A stretch of 64,000 bases of DNA from Halalkaliarchaeum desulfuricum (GTDB taxonomy: Archaea; Halobacteriota; Halobacteria; Halobacteriales; Haloferacaceae). Below, piece after piece: positions 25,702-34,236 of the stretch; the first letter of the stretch is position 1, and the number at the start of each line of letters is the position of its first letter. The stretch covers positions 3,224,001-3,288,000 of the forward strand of contig NZ_CP025066.1 of assembly GCF_002952775.1 (NCBI RefSeq), in the 5' to 3' direction. The notes under the pieces were generated by a model that worked only from the letters and a program-made list of their open reading frames with translations, made no database searches and had not been told where the DNA came from. A program made the translations under genes and the position numbers.

Positions 25702-28536
25702 TCACCCGTTCGAAGCCAGTTCCTCCCGGTAGAGGACACGCGAGTTTCGGAACAGGACGATGATCTCCCGCAGTGGTTCGGCGTCCGATGTCGAATCGGA
25801 ATCCGGCGCCGGTGATGAATCCGACCGCGGGTCCTCCTCCGACGCCTCCACCTCAAAGGTCGCCTCGTCACCCTCGGCAACCTGGTCGGCGTCGCTCGCC
25901 CGGTCCCACGGGATCGGTTGAGGAATCCCCGGCGGTGCGACGACCGACAGGTAGCCCGCGTCGATCGGATCGCCGCCGGTGTGGATGACGGTTATCTCTT
26001 CGCTCTCGGAGTCGTACTCCGCCTCGAACGACACCTCCGGGGCAATCACGTGTTCGCCGACCTCGCGCGACTTGTCGGGTGCGGTCCACTCCGCGCTGAG
26101 GGTCGTTCCGCCGGGGAACGTCCCGAGTTCGATCGTCGCCTCGCGCTCCAGTTCGTCGTGGACGTCGTCGGGCTGGACGTCCGCAGGATTACCGTCGACC
26201 AGCAACCGGAACTCGTCTGCGTCGCGAACGACGCGATCCGTGTACACTGCGGTGACCTCGCCGTCCGCCTCCCGGAACGTGAACCCGCGCCTGGGTTCGG
26301 TCGCGAAGTGTGCTACCGTCCGCATCGTGGTGGCCTTCTCGGACTCGACACGGACGGAAACAGTGATGCGGTCCCCGATCTCCGCGTCGATATCGACTGC
26401 GTCGTCGGACGTCAATTCCTCGTATTCCTCCGCGAAAACGGTCTCCGAGTCGGTACCGCGTGCGGACGGACCGCGATGGCGAACGTGGATCCGTTCCGGG
26501 TCGACGGGCTGTGCGCCGCGGTAGGTGAGCGTCATCCTCTCGCTTTCGGGGTCGTAGGTGGCTTCGATGGCGTCGCGGGCAGTCGTCGTCCCGCCGAGTC
26601 GGTGTTCCCGTTCGGGATGGATCCACACCAGTTCGACCCTCGCCATCGCCGGCACCTCGACGGTGAACGCGTCACCCGAGGAGAACTCCTCGAACTCGTC
26701 TGCGGGCTGGATGTCCGCCGGTTCCATGTCGATCCGGAGTTCGAGATCGTCGGCGGGAATCGCCTCGCCGTCGCTGTGTTCGATCCTGACGGTTCCCTCG
26801 TTTTCGTCGTACTCCATCGAGGCACGGACGCGAGGCGTGACGACGGTGTCGGCGACGACGACAGTGTCGTCGGGTTCGTGCCACTCGACAGTCAGGTGGC
26901 TACCGACGGGGAACTCCCCGAGTGGGACCATCTCCCCGCGGGCGAGGGTGTCGACTTCGTCTGCAAACTGGACGTCTGCCGGCTCCCCGTCGACCAGCAG
27001 CCGGAACTCCTCGGCGTCCCGCTCGAGTTCGTCGCGGTAGCGAGCGATCATTCCCTCTTCGGGGTGGTTGTGGAGGTGGATCCGCGGTGGTGACACACGC
27101 AATCGTCCCAGGGGCCGACGGTGAACGCCCGGCACCGACGGGACGTCGACCTCGAGTGTTACCCTCTCCTCCACGCCGACGTCCTCGACGGCGAAGGTGT
27201 CGCCGGCGGCGATCTGTTCTCCTGCATCGGCGAACGGCTCGTCGATCCGCCGGATCCCGTCGTCACTCCGGTGTGTCACTGCAAGCTTCGCCGGATCGGC
27301 GTCCTGCACCCCGACGTAACTGATCTCGACGAGCCGATCCTCGAAGTCGTGCTCGAGTTCGAACGCCTCCCGGTCGACGGTTTCCGAGGCGTACACGTAC
27401 TGGACGTTGCGCTCCTCGTCGAACCACCGGAGCACGGCAGTTCCGACCGGACCCGTTGTGACGGAGAGAGTATCGCCGGCTTCGAACGCGTCGAGTTCGT
27501 CTTCGGGTTGCTCGTCGACGCGCTCTCCGTCGACCCACAACTCCAGTTCCGTCGCCGGGACGGCATCACCGTCGGCGTGTTCGAACGTGAGAGTCGTCGA
27601 CTCCCGGTCGAAAGATGTCCGAACCCGGGCGTCGGGAGCGGCGTCGCGATCGCGCTCTGGCGGCGCCTCCACAACTGCATTCACCCGGACGGCGCCGCCC
27701 GGTCGAGTGATGTCGGATTCGACGACGTGACCGGGATCAACGTCGCCGATGATCCGTCGTATCGCCTCCTCCTCGAGGTCGACACCGTCGACCGGGAACA
27801 GGAGGTACTCGTGTTCTGCGGTGCCCTCGAGGTCGAACGGGTGCGCCTCGAATCCACCACCGAGGGCCCGCAACCGGCCGGATGCAGTGAGCGGATAGCC
27901 AGTTCCACCCGGGTCGGGAACGAAAAGGATCGTCCCGTAGTCGCCGAACGCGTCGATCGTCGTCTCGGCCTCGTCGTTATCTTCGAGGAACCGGTCCGCC
28001 TCGCCGGTTGCCGCCCGGGCCATCGCGACCGCGGCCTCCAGCCGATCGTCTGTAGTCTCGCCGCCGGCGAACGCCGCGTGTCCCTCGACCGCCGCAATCG
28101 CGACGTCGTCCGCGTCAGCGACCGCCCAGTCGTTCACCTCCTCGTCCGGGTCGTCGACCAGCGTGTCGAACTCGCCCGCGGCGACGCCCAAACGGCGTCG
28201 ATAGCTCCCGGGAAAAACGGAAACGAGATGCGTCAACTTCCCCGGAGAGACGTCCAGCGCATCGATCGCCACACGCGTCTCGTGTGGGAGATCCGACGCG
28301 TCGACGTCGGCGGCGTCGTCGGCATCGACGTCGACCGTCTGCACGACGACCGTCCGGTACTCGGCGTCGACGACATCCGCCGACGGCAACGGTTCCAGCA
28401 GGTCAGTCGGATCGGACTCGGGTGACGACTCGTCGACGTCGAACGGAACTGTTCTGTGGGGTTCGAGCAGTCCAGCCAGCGCGGTCAACGTGAGGGCGCT
28501 TCCGCCGAGGAAGCCACGTCGCGTGTTGGAGGGCAT
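25702..28536 (-). CDS. Large Tat-exported protein with tandem beta-domains
   Basis: 944 residues. The N-terminus NTRRGFLGGSALTLTALAGLL is a twin-arginine (Tat) signal. After an N-terminal domain of about 270 residues, the chain has roughly six diverged repeats of about 100 residues. Each has an opening strand like EGTVRIEHSDGEAI or EEITVIHTGGDPI, then ADDLEL, a VDGEPADVQ-like stretch and a closing GDxFTV strand. This resembles the beta-sandwich of haloarchaeal type IV pilins (DUF1628-like), here used as a tandem extracellular scaffold. No catalytic signature or C-terminal anchor was seen. The function is unknown; surface adhesion is only a guess. Confidence 0.7.
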   Translation of the reverse strand: MPSNTRRGFLGGSALTLTALAGLLEPHRTVPFDVDESSPESDPTDLLEPLPSADVVDAEYRTVVVQTVDVDADDAADVDASDLPHETRVAIDALDVSPGKLTHLVSVFPGSYRRRLGVAAGEFDTLVDDPDEEVNDWAVADADDVAIAAVEGHAAFAGGETTDDRLEAAVAMARAATGEADRFLEDNDEAETTIDAFGDYGTILFVPDPGGTGYPLTASGRLRALGGGFEAHPFDLEGTAEHEYLLFPVDGVDLEEEAIRRIIGDVDPGHVVESDITRPGGAVRVNAVVEAPPERDRDAAPDARVRTSFDRESTTLTFEHADGDAVPATELELWVDGERVDEQPEDELDAFEAGDTLSVTTGPVGTAVLRWFDEERNVQYVYASETVDREAFELEHDFEDRLVEISYVGVQDADPAKLAVTHRSDDGIRRIDEPFADAGEQIAAGDTFAVEDVGVEERVTLEVDVPSVPGVHRRPLGRLRVSPPRIHLHNHPEEGMIARYRDELERDAEEFRLLVDGEPADVQFADEVDTLARGEMVPLGEFPVGSHLTVEWHEPDDTVVVADTVVTPRVRASMEYDENEGTVRIEHSDGEAIPADDLELRIDMEPADIQPADEFEEFSSGDAFTVEVPAMARVELVWIHPEREHRLGGTTTARDAIEATYDPESERMTLTYRGAQPVDPERIHVRHRGPSARGTDSETVFAEEYEELTSDDAVDIDAEIGDRITVSVRVESEKATTMRTVAHFATEPRRGFTFREADGEVTAVYTDRVVRDADEFRLLVDGNPADVQPDDVHDELEREATIELGTFPGGTTLSAEWTAPDKSREVGEHVIAPEVSFEAEYDSESEEITVIHTGGDPIDAGYLSVVAPPGIPQPIPWDRASDADQVAEGDEATFEVEASEEDPRSDSSPAPDSDSTSDAEPLREIIVLFRNSRVLYREELASNG

Positions 28537-28679
28537 GGACGCTACGAACGGTGGGACTAATAAAGCGGTTGGGAAGACTCAAACGCTCGTCTCAGTGTGG
28601 CTGATTCCCCACGACACCGCACACCGGATCAGGGAACAAAGGAGCGTTACTTCACCGGAGACGTTTGACATCCCCTCGC

Positions 28680-29120
28680 TCACGCGCCACCGTCGCGCCA
28701 GTACAGTCGGCCGAGCCCGTACAGAACGAAGAGCACGCCGAGTGCACCGAGCGGTACAGTGAGGATCGTCGGGAACAGCGCCTGCTCGGCGAACTCGACC
28801 AGTTCGATCCGATACGCCTCGCCCTGATAAATCACGACGTCGAAATGGAACGGTTCGTCGTCGCCATACGAGTAGTACATTCCCTCGTGGACCATCGTAC
28901 GGACCCGATCCTGGTCAGACGACGACAGGTCGGTGAACTCCTCGACGCTCCAGTCGTGTTCCTCGATCTCGGGGTCGTCGATCGCCACGGCATCGAAGCC
29001 GTACCGCGGCTGACTGATGTCGAGCGCCGGCACCACGAACACACCGACGAGGACGAGGAGCACGCCGACGATCACGAACGCATGTTCGCGATGAAGGTCC
29101 GATACTGGGCGGGAGGACAT
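28680..29120 (-). CDS. Two-helix membrane protein with external domain
   Basis: 146 residues from the ATG at 29120: MSSRPVSDLHREHAFVIVG. It has one membrane helix near each end (about 14-33 and 115-137) and an acidic domain between them (about 35-110) that would face outside. No family recognised beyond haloarchaeal hypothetical proteins. The start is chosen over the GTG six codons upstream because a CACTTATTT box lies about 30 bases before the ATG. Confidence 0.65.
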   Translation of the reverse strand: MSSRPVSDLHREHAFVIVGVLLVLVGVFVVPALDISQPRYGFDAVAIDDPEIEEHDWSVEEFTDLSSSDQDRVRTMVHEGMYYSYGDDEPFHFDVVIYQGEAYRIELVEFAEQALFPTILTVPLGALGVLFVLYGLGRLYWRDGGA

Positions 29121-29329
29121 CGATACGATCAGCTCCACCGTCGACCGAAATAAGTGTATTTCATGGTGAAACTGACGTTTTTCTATCCGCCGAACTGAGG
29201 GGGAGACGGTCGAGACCGTATTGAAGGAGTTCCGGAAACGAATACACTATCGGATCCTCGTCCACCTCCCGGCGCTCAGCCTCTTGGTCTACAGAGAACA
29301 ATTATCACTCTGTGTCCCCATCACCGGAC

Positions 29330-30256
29330 ATGGCGGAGGACAGTAACTCACCGGACGCAGGCGTCGGTGACCCCCTCGACCCCGCAGCGGTGTTCTCCTC
29401 GCTGGGTAACGAGACCCGGCTTTCGATCGTGAGTGCCCTCCACGAGGAGGCCCCGGACACGCCTGTCCAGTTTTCGGCCCTCTACGACCGGATCGACCTG
29501 GACGACAGCGCCCAGTTCAACTACCACCTCAAAAAGCTCGTCCCGCATTTCGTCACGAAAACGGGAGACGGCTACGACCTCACCGCCGCGGGCAGGCGGC
29601 TCGCCCGGGCGGTCGCAGCGGGGACCTACACCGAGAGCCCGACGGTCGAACCGTTCGACGTCGACGGCGCGTGCTACGCTTGCGGCGAGTCCCGCCTCCG
29701 GGGCGAATACGCCGAAGAGCGCTTTTTGATCGACTGCGACGCCTGTGGCGAGTCCATTCTCCGCGTGCACGTCCCACCGACGGTCGTCCGCAACCGCAGC
29801 CCGACGGAGCTCCTGGACGCCTTCGAACAGTGGTCGATCGCCCAGATCGAGCAGGCAATAGACGGGATCTGTCCGGAGTGCGGCGGAACGGTCGATCCCC
29901 GCGTGCAGACCGAGATCGATGACCGGATCCCCTTCGACGCAGTCGCAGAGTACGGCTGTACCGTCTGCGGTCGACGGGCTGTAATGTCGTTCGGCTCGAT
30001 CGCCTACCGACACCCGGACGTCCAGGGGTTCCACCGACGCCGGGAGGCGTCGTTCTCGGATCGGCGGCTCTGGGAGATCGGCCAGTACGTCGGCGGCGAG
30101 GGTGTTACGGTACGATCCCGGGATCCCTGGCTAGTCCAGGTGACCTTTCTCGCCGACGGTGACGCCTGTCACGTCGAAATCGACGGCGACCTCGAGGTGA
30201 AACGCGTCGAGATCGTATCCGACGGGGCGCCGGCCCCGGAAGAGGAGAGCGACTGA
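29330..30256 (+). CDS. ArsR-like HTH regulator with zinc-ribbon C-domain
   Basis: 308 residues. Residues about 20-95 form a winged helix (VFSSLGNETRLSIVSALHEE, SAQFNYHLKKLVPHFV) of the ArsR-like type common in haloarchaea. The rest contains three Cys-pair knuckles: CYACGE, CDACGE and CPECGG ... CTVCGR, consistent with zinc binding. It may sense a ligand or metal. The ATG at 29330 follows an AACAATTATC box by about 26 bases. The neighbours on both sides are on the opposite strand, so it is a single-gene unit. Confidence 0.8.
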   Translation: MAEDSNSPDAGVGDPLDPAAVFSSLGNETRLSIVSALHEEAPDTPVQFSALYDRIDLDDSAQFNYHLKKLVPHFVTKTGDGYDLTAAGRRLARAVAAGTYTESPTVEPFDVDGACYACGESRLRGEYAEERFLIDCDACGESILRVHVPPTVVRNRSPTELLDAFEQWSIAQIEQAIDGICPECGGTVDPRVQTEIDDRIPFDAVAEYGCTVCGRRAVMSFGSIAYRHPDVQGFHRRREASFSDRRLWEIGQYVGGEGVTVRSRDPWLVQVTFLADGDACHVEIDGDLEVKRVEIVSDGAPAPEEESD

Positions 30257-30317
30257 GGCCGGGTCGGCGATTGCGAACACCGCGTGGGCGCCGACCGTCT
30301 CGTCAACCTGTATTCCC

Positions 30318-31100
30318 CTACTTGTCGTCGCCCCGCCTGTGGCGAGACTCGTGGAGTGCGGCGCAGACGCTCCCCTGTCCAGTCACGTTCACGCCGGCGG
30401 CACGGGCCCGCGAGTGAACGACGTCGAACTCCTCCGGATCGATCGGTTCGCCGTCGGGATCGGCGAACAGGCAGTCGTCCGTCGACGTGACGATCCCCGT
30501 CTCGCGCGCTTTCTCCAGGTAATCGGCCAGCGGTTCGTCGTCGATCACGGCGAACACGGCGCCGCCACGCAGCGACACGGCGGTGCCGACCGTATCGGAA
30601 CCCCGATCGAGATGGTCGAGAGTGAGGTCGACGATCTGTCCCGGCGCGATTCCGGCGTCCAGCAGCGCCTCGACGGCGGCGTGCTGCCGGGCGAGCCGGG
30701 CCTTCTCGTCGAGCTTTCTGCGGACCTCCGCGACGTCGTCCTCGGCGGCCGGAAACGTCTCCACGAACGACCTCCGGTCGTTGACGCCCTCGGTGATCTC
30801 CGCGGCGTGCATGTGGTCCCGAAGTTCGACAGTCACGTCCGTCACGTTGGGTAACGAGCCCACCTCATCGCGGATCCCGGTCGCCATCATCCACGCGAAC
30901 GCGGGCGAACACCAGGCCGTCGGCAAGACAAAGCAGACCGCCACCTCCCCGTCGTCGATCCGGATCTCCTCGACGTACTCCAGTTCGACGATCGACCGGT
31001 CGAGTTCGGGATCGTCGACACGCCGGAGGCGCTCCCGTATGGCGTCGCGGTCCGGCACCGTCGGTTCCGTGCCCGTTTCGGCCGAGTGCGTACCGGACAT
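30318..31100 (-). CDS. DUF59 (MIP18-like) assembly protein, extended
   Basis: 260 residues. The N-terminal domain (about 20-100) is the DUF59/MIP18 fold used in iron-sulfur or metal-cluster assembly factors: RRVDDPELDRSIVELEYVEE and a FVLPTAWCSPAFAWMM cysteine segment. The rest (about 105-260) is helical then alpha/beta and unassigned. The gene follows the amidohydrolase stop by two bases. In bacterial soluble diiron monooxygenase (propane monooxygenase) clusters the same two gene types occur side by side. No hydroxylase subunit is present here. Confidence 0.78.
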   Translation of the reverse strand: MSGTHSAETGTEPTVPDRDAIRERLRRVDDPELDRSIVELEYVEEIRIDDGEVAVCFVLPTAWCSPAFAWMMATGIRDEVGSLPNVTDVTVELRDHMHAAEITEGVNDRRSFVETFPAAEDDVAEVRRKLDEKARLARQHAAVEALLDAGIAPGQIVDLTLDHLDRGSDTVGTAVSLRGGAVFAVIDDEPLADYLEKARETGIVTSTDDCLFADPDGEPIDPEEFDVVHSRARAAGVNVTGQGSVCAALHESRHRRGDDK

Positions 31101-31102
31101 CG

Positions 31103-32155
31103 TCAGTCGGCCGCCGACCCTTCGTACTGTCCACCGAGATCGAATTCCCGGCTGATCTGGTCGTCCTCGAACTGGGCTTTCTTCTCTTCGATGTCGATGT
31201 CGTACAGCTCGGCCGCGTTCTCTCCCATGAACTTCTTTTTGACCTCGGTCGTGAGTTCGATCCCGTACTCGTCGCGCTGTTCGGGGGTGAGTTCCGCCTC
31301 CATCACCGTCGGAATCAGCCAGTCGGGCTCCCAAAGCGCGTAGTCGGAGCCGAACAGGATCCGATCCTCGCCCAGCCAGTAGAGGAGTTCGCCCATGATT
31401 TCGCCGAACTTCCGCGGGCGGTTCTGCGCCATCGGCGCGGCAACCGCGAGCCCGCCGTAGACGTTCGGCTCCTGGGCGGCGATCCAGCAGAAGTCGTCGA
31501 GTCGTGGGAGGCCGACGTGGTTCACGATGAAGTTGAGCTCCGGGAACGATGTCGCGGCGTCGTCGATGTCGCCGACATCGAAAGCGTCCTTGTTGAGCGG
31601 ACGGATCGTCGGTCCCTTGTGGGCGTTGATGTTCTCGATCCCGAGGTCGGCACACAGCTGGAGGAACTCGAACGCCTCCTCGCTGTCGAGCCGCCATCCC
31701 TTCGAGTCACCCCGCCACTCCGCCGTGTACAGCTTGACACCCGGGATGTCGTACTCCTCTTTGAGTCGTCTGAGGTGCGCTTTCCCTTCCTCCCCGTCCC
31801 GCGGATCGAAACTACCGTTCAGGATGAACCGCTCGGGATACTCCTCGGCGAGTTCGGCGTTCTGGTCGGTCGTGTTGAATCCGTCGTCGTAAAACTCTGT
31901 GAGATAGGTCGACTGGAAGATCGCCATGTCGACGTAGCCGTCGCGAAACAGGTCCTCGACCATCCGTTCTTTCCCGTACTTTCGATACGTCTCCATGTCC
32001 CACTGCTCCTCCTCGGGCGTGAACGCCGTGTGGTAGTCGTAAAAGCACTGGATGAACTGTTCGCCCCCCTCGTGTGTGATGTTCTCCTCGGTCGCGTCCC
32101 AGAGGTGGACGTGGTTGTCGATCACGAACACGTCCTCGCCATCGTGTGTGTACAT
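31103..32155 (-). CDS. Amidohydrolase of diiron-monooxygenase cluster type
   Basis: 350-residue TIM-barrel amidohydrolase (amidohydrolase-2 group). Diagnostic stretches are FVIDNHVHLWD (metal His pair, about 9-19), GVKLYTAEWRGDSKGW, NAHKGPTIRPLNKDAFDV, NHVGLPRLDDFCWIA and ILFGSDYALWEPDWL. From memory, the order and wording of these blocks match the amidohydrolase encoded in mycobacterial and rhodococcal propane monooxygenase operons. The exact substrate is unsettled. The ATG at 32155 is used because the upstream in-frame sequence overlaps the operator and promoter. AATATT at 32183-32188 is a likely TATA box. Confidence 0.82.
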   Translation of the reverse strand: MYTHDGEDVFVIDNHVHLWDATEENITHEGGEQFIQCFYDYHTAFTPEEEQWDMETYRKYGKERMVEDLFRDGYVDMAIFQSTYLTEFYDDGFNTTDQNAELAEEYPERFILNGSFDPRDGEEGKAHLRRLKEEYDIPGVKLYTAEWRGDSKGWRLDSEEAFEFLQLCADLGIENINAHKGPTIRPLNKDAFDVGDIDDAATSFPELNFIVNHVGLPRLDDFCWIAAQEPNVYGGLAVAAPMAQNRPRKFGEIMGELLYWLGEDRILFGSDYALWEPDWLIPTVMEAELTPEQRDEYGIELTTEVKKKFMGENAAELYDIDIEEKKAQFEDDQISREFDLGGQYEGSAAD

Positions 32156-32167
32156 GGCAACCGTACC

Positions 32168-32182
32168 GTGGTAACATACCAC
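32168..32182. promoter_or_regulatory. Operator copy 1 (perfect palindrome)
   Basis: GTGGTA-ACA-TACCAC, a perfect 6-3-6 inverted repeat 13-27 bases upstream of the amidohydrolase ATG, between its TATA-like box and the start. A near-identical element lies upstream of the divergent alcohol dehydrogenase. The placement suggests that a dimeric repressor controls both transcripts. Confidence 0.65.
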
Positions 32183-32232
32183 AATATTACTTCTACCGAT
32201 GATCATAGGCACGTCACTTACGCTTTAGTCCC

Positions 32233-32247
32233 GTGGTATGTTATCGT
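32233..32247. promoter_or_regulatory. Operator copy 2 (imperfect palindrome)
   Basis: GTGGTA-TGT-TATCGT, the second copy of the divergent-promoter element, ending six bases before the alcohol dehydrogenase ATG. The left half is identical to copy 1, and the reverse complement shares TAACATACCAC with it apart from a few bases. The two copies mirror each other around the intergenic centre. Confidence 0.6.
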
Positions 32248-32252
32248 GAACC

Positions 32253-33296
32253 ATGCAGGCTGCCAGACTCCACGAGTACACCGACGACATGAGCGAGGCG
32301 CTCAGCATCGACGAGGTGGACAGACCCGAGCCGACAGATCCCGACGATGTCGTCGTCGAGGTCGAGGGCGCGGGATGGTGCCAGACCGACAACCACATTA
32401 TCGAAGGCATGTGGACCGAGTACGTCCCCCAGGAGCTCCCGCTGACACTGGGACACGAGAATGCGGGCGTCGTCGCCGCGGTCGGTGACGAGGTAGAACT
32501 GGTTTCGGAGGGTGATCCCGTAATCTGTCACCCGGTACAGACCTGCGGGACGTGTCGGCCCTGTCGGCTCGGGGAGGACATGTACTGCGAGAACAGCGCG
32601 TTCAACGGACTCACCACCGACGGCGGCTTCGCCGAGTACCTGCTCACGAATGAGCGTGCCGTCATTCCCCTTCCGGAGGGCGTCGACCCCACCGACATCG
32701 CCCCCCACGCCGACGCCGGGATCACGGCCTACCACGCAGTCAAGAAGGCCGTCGGAGAGTTGAATCCGGGCGATCACGCGGTCGTCATCGGCGTCGGGGG
32801 GCTGGGGCACATCGGCCTCCAGTGTCTGAACGCGATGAGCGCCGCCACGATCACTGCGGTGGATCTCAAAACGGAGGCACTGGAACTCGCAGGCGACCTC
32901 GGGGCCCACCACACCATCAACCCGGAGAACGAAGACGTGCCGGACGTGATCGAGTCACTGACCGACGGGACGGGAGCAGCGCAGGTGCTCGACTTCGTCG
33001 GCGCGGACGAAACGACCGGCTACGCTCCCGACGTCGTCGCCGCGGGCGGCGACCACCACGTGATCGGGTACGGCGGTCACGTCCACGAGCCCGCCCAGGC
33101 GCTCGTGAACGGGGAGTTCTCCTTCCGGGGAACGCTCGTGGGGAAGTACGCGGAGCTGCAAGAGCTCGTCGCGCTGGTCGATCACGGCGAGGTCGAACTC
33201 CACACCTCGCGGTACGACCTCGAGGAGATCAACACCGTCGCAGAGCAGCTCGAACATCGCGAAATCGAGGGGCGGGCCGTGGTCGTGCCGCCGTGA
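32253..33296 (+). CDS. Zinc-dependent alcohol dehydrogenase
   Basis: A 347-residue medium-chain dehydrogenase. The catalytic-zinc region has GAGWCQTDNHII and LGHENAGVV; the structural zinc cysteines are in CGTCRPCRLGEDMYC (about 92-106). The Rossmann motif is GVGGLGHIGLQ (about 175-185), followed by AVDLK, where the Asp favours NAD over NADP. It is divergent from the amidohydrolase and shares its operator pair, so a role in oxidising a product of the same pathway is likely. ADH genes hold the same place in propane monooxygenase clusters. Confidence 0.88.
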   Translation: MQAARLHEYTDDMSEALSIDEVDRPEPTDPDDVVVEVEGAGWCQTDNHIIEGMWTEYVPQELPLTLGHENAGVVAAVGDEVELVSEGDPVICHPVQTCGTCRPCRLGEDMYCENSAFNGLTTDGGFAEYLLTNERAVIPLPEGVDPTDIAPHADAGITAYHAVKKAVGELNPGDHAVVIGVGGLGHIGLQCLNAMSAATITAVDLKTEALELAGDLGAHHTINPENEDVPDVIESLTDGTGAAQVLDFVGADETTGYAPDVVAAGGDHHVIGYGGHVHEPAQALVNGEFSFRGTLVGKYAELQELVALVDHGEVELHTSRYDLEEINTVAEQLEHREIEGRAVVVPP

Positions 33297-33326
33297 ACTA
33301 GCCGGTGACAGACTGACGGGCCCCGT

Positions 33327-34169
33327 TCAGCTCAGGAACGTGCGGAGGTGGTCGACGAACGCATCCGGTCGGTCCTCGGGGACCCAGTGGTTGGCCTCGT
33401 CGAGCCCGACGAGTTCACACTGCGGGATGTCGCGCTCGAGCCGTTCGGCCCACTCGACCGGCTGGAACTCGTCCTCGAGACCCCACAGCAGCAGCGTGTC
33501 GGCGGTGACGTTTCGGGGGTCGACCTCGGTAGTGTGATTCGTGTTCGTCGCAATCGCGTTCCGGACGAGCGAAGTCACTCCGTCCTCGGAGTTCCAGGGG
33601 GCTTTCATCCCCTCGACGAACGCCTCGTCGGGGTCGTCTCCCCACAGTGTCTGTCGGAACAACCCGTCGAGCATGCCCTGGATCTCCTCGGGGCTGTTCT
33701 GGCGGGCGGATTCGGGAAGTCCGAGGTCGGTGATCGTCTGAATCGGCCACGAGTCGTAGGCGACGGAGTTCGAGAGGACGAGCCGCTCGACTGTGTCCGG
33801 TTCGTGGCAGGCGTACCGGAGGAACACGCCGCCGCCGAGGTCGTGACCGACGAGAGAGACGGTGTCGAACCCGAGATCGGCCAGCAGTCCGTCGATCGCG
33901 ATCTCCTGGGCCCGTAGCGACCGATCGAACCCGTCGAACTTCGAGGAGTTACCGTATCCGATCATGTCCGGGGCGACCACGTGATGTTCTTCCGCGACGG
34001 TCGAGACTGCGTGCCGCCACAGGTACGAATTGGTCGGAATCCCGTGCAGGAAGACCACTGGGTCGCCGTTCCCCGTGCCGGCCTCGTAGTAGGCGACCTC
34101 CAGGTCCTGCCCGTCTACGGTCAGCGTCGTCGATTCCTGTGCGTCGGACCACTCCGAATACGATTGCAT
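33327..34169 (-). CDS. Alpha/beta hydrolase with Asp nucleophile
   Basis: A 280-residue alpha/beta-hydrolase. The oxyanion motif HGIPTNSYLW (about 43-52) is close to that of haloalkane dehalogenases and epoxide hydrolases. The nucleophile elbow is GHDLGG (about 107-112) with Asp rather than Ser; the catalytic His is in ANHWVPEDRP. The halide-binding Asn and Trp of true haloalkane dehalogenases are replaced by Ile (HGIPT) and Leu (HDLGG), so an epoxide-hydrolase or other ester/ether-cleaving activity is more likely. Its 3' end faces the ADH gene. It may belong to the same catabolic group. Confidence 0.8.
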   Translation of the reverse strand: MQSYSEWSDAQESTTLTVDGQDLEVAYYEAGTGNGDPVVFLHGIPTNSYLWRHAVSTVAEEHHVVAPDMIGYGNSSKFDGFDRSLRAQEIAIDGLLADLGFDTVSLVGHDLGGGVFLRYACHEPDTVERLVLSNSVAYDSWPIQTITDLGLPESARQNSPEEIQGMLDGLFRQTLWGDDPDEAFVEGMKAPWNSEDGVTSLVRNAIATNTNHTTEVDPRNVTADTLLLWGLEDEFQPVEWAERLERDIPQCELVGLDEANHWVPEDRPDAFVDHLRTFLS

Positions 34170-34236
34170 TATTGGGTCCCTCCCGCAGTGATCGGGGCTC
34201 CAAGGGCAAACGCCTGCTTCCTATGAAGATAGGTCC

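Noticed and set aside
33327-34169. Haloalkane dehalogenase
   Set aside because: The halide-binding Asn and Trp next to the oxyanion hole and nucleophile are missing, so only the broader hydrolase class is called.
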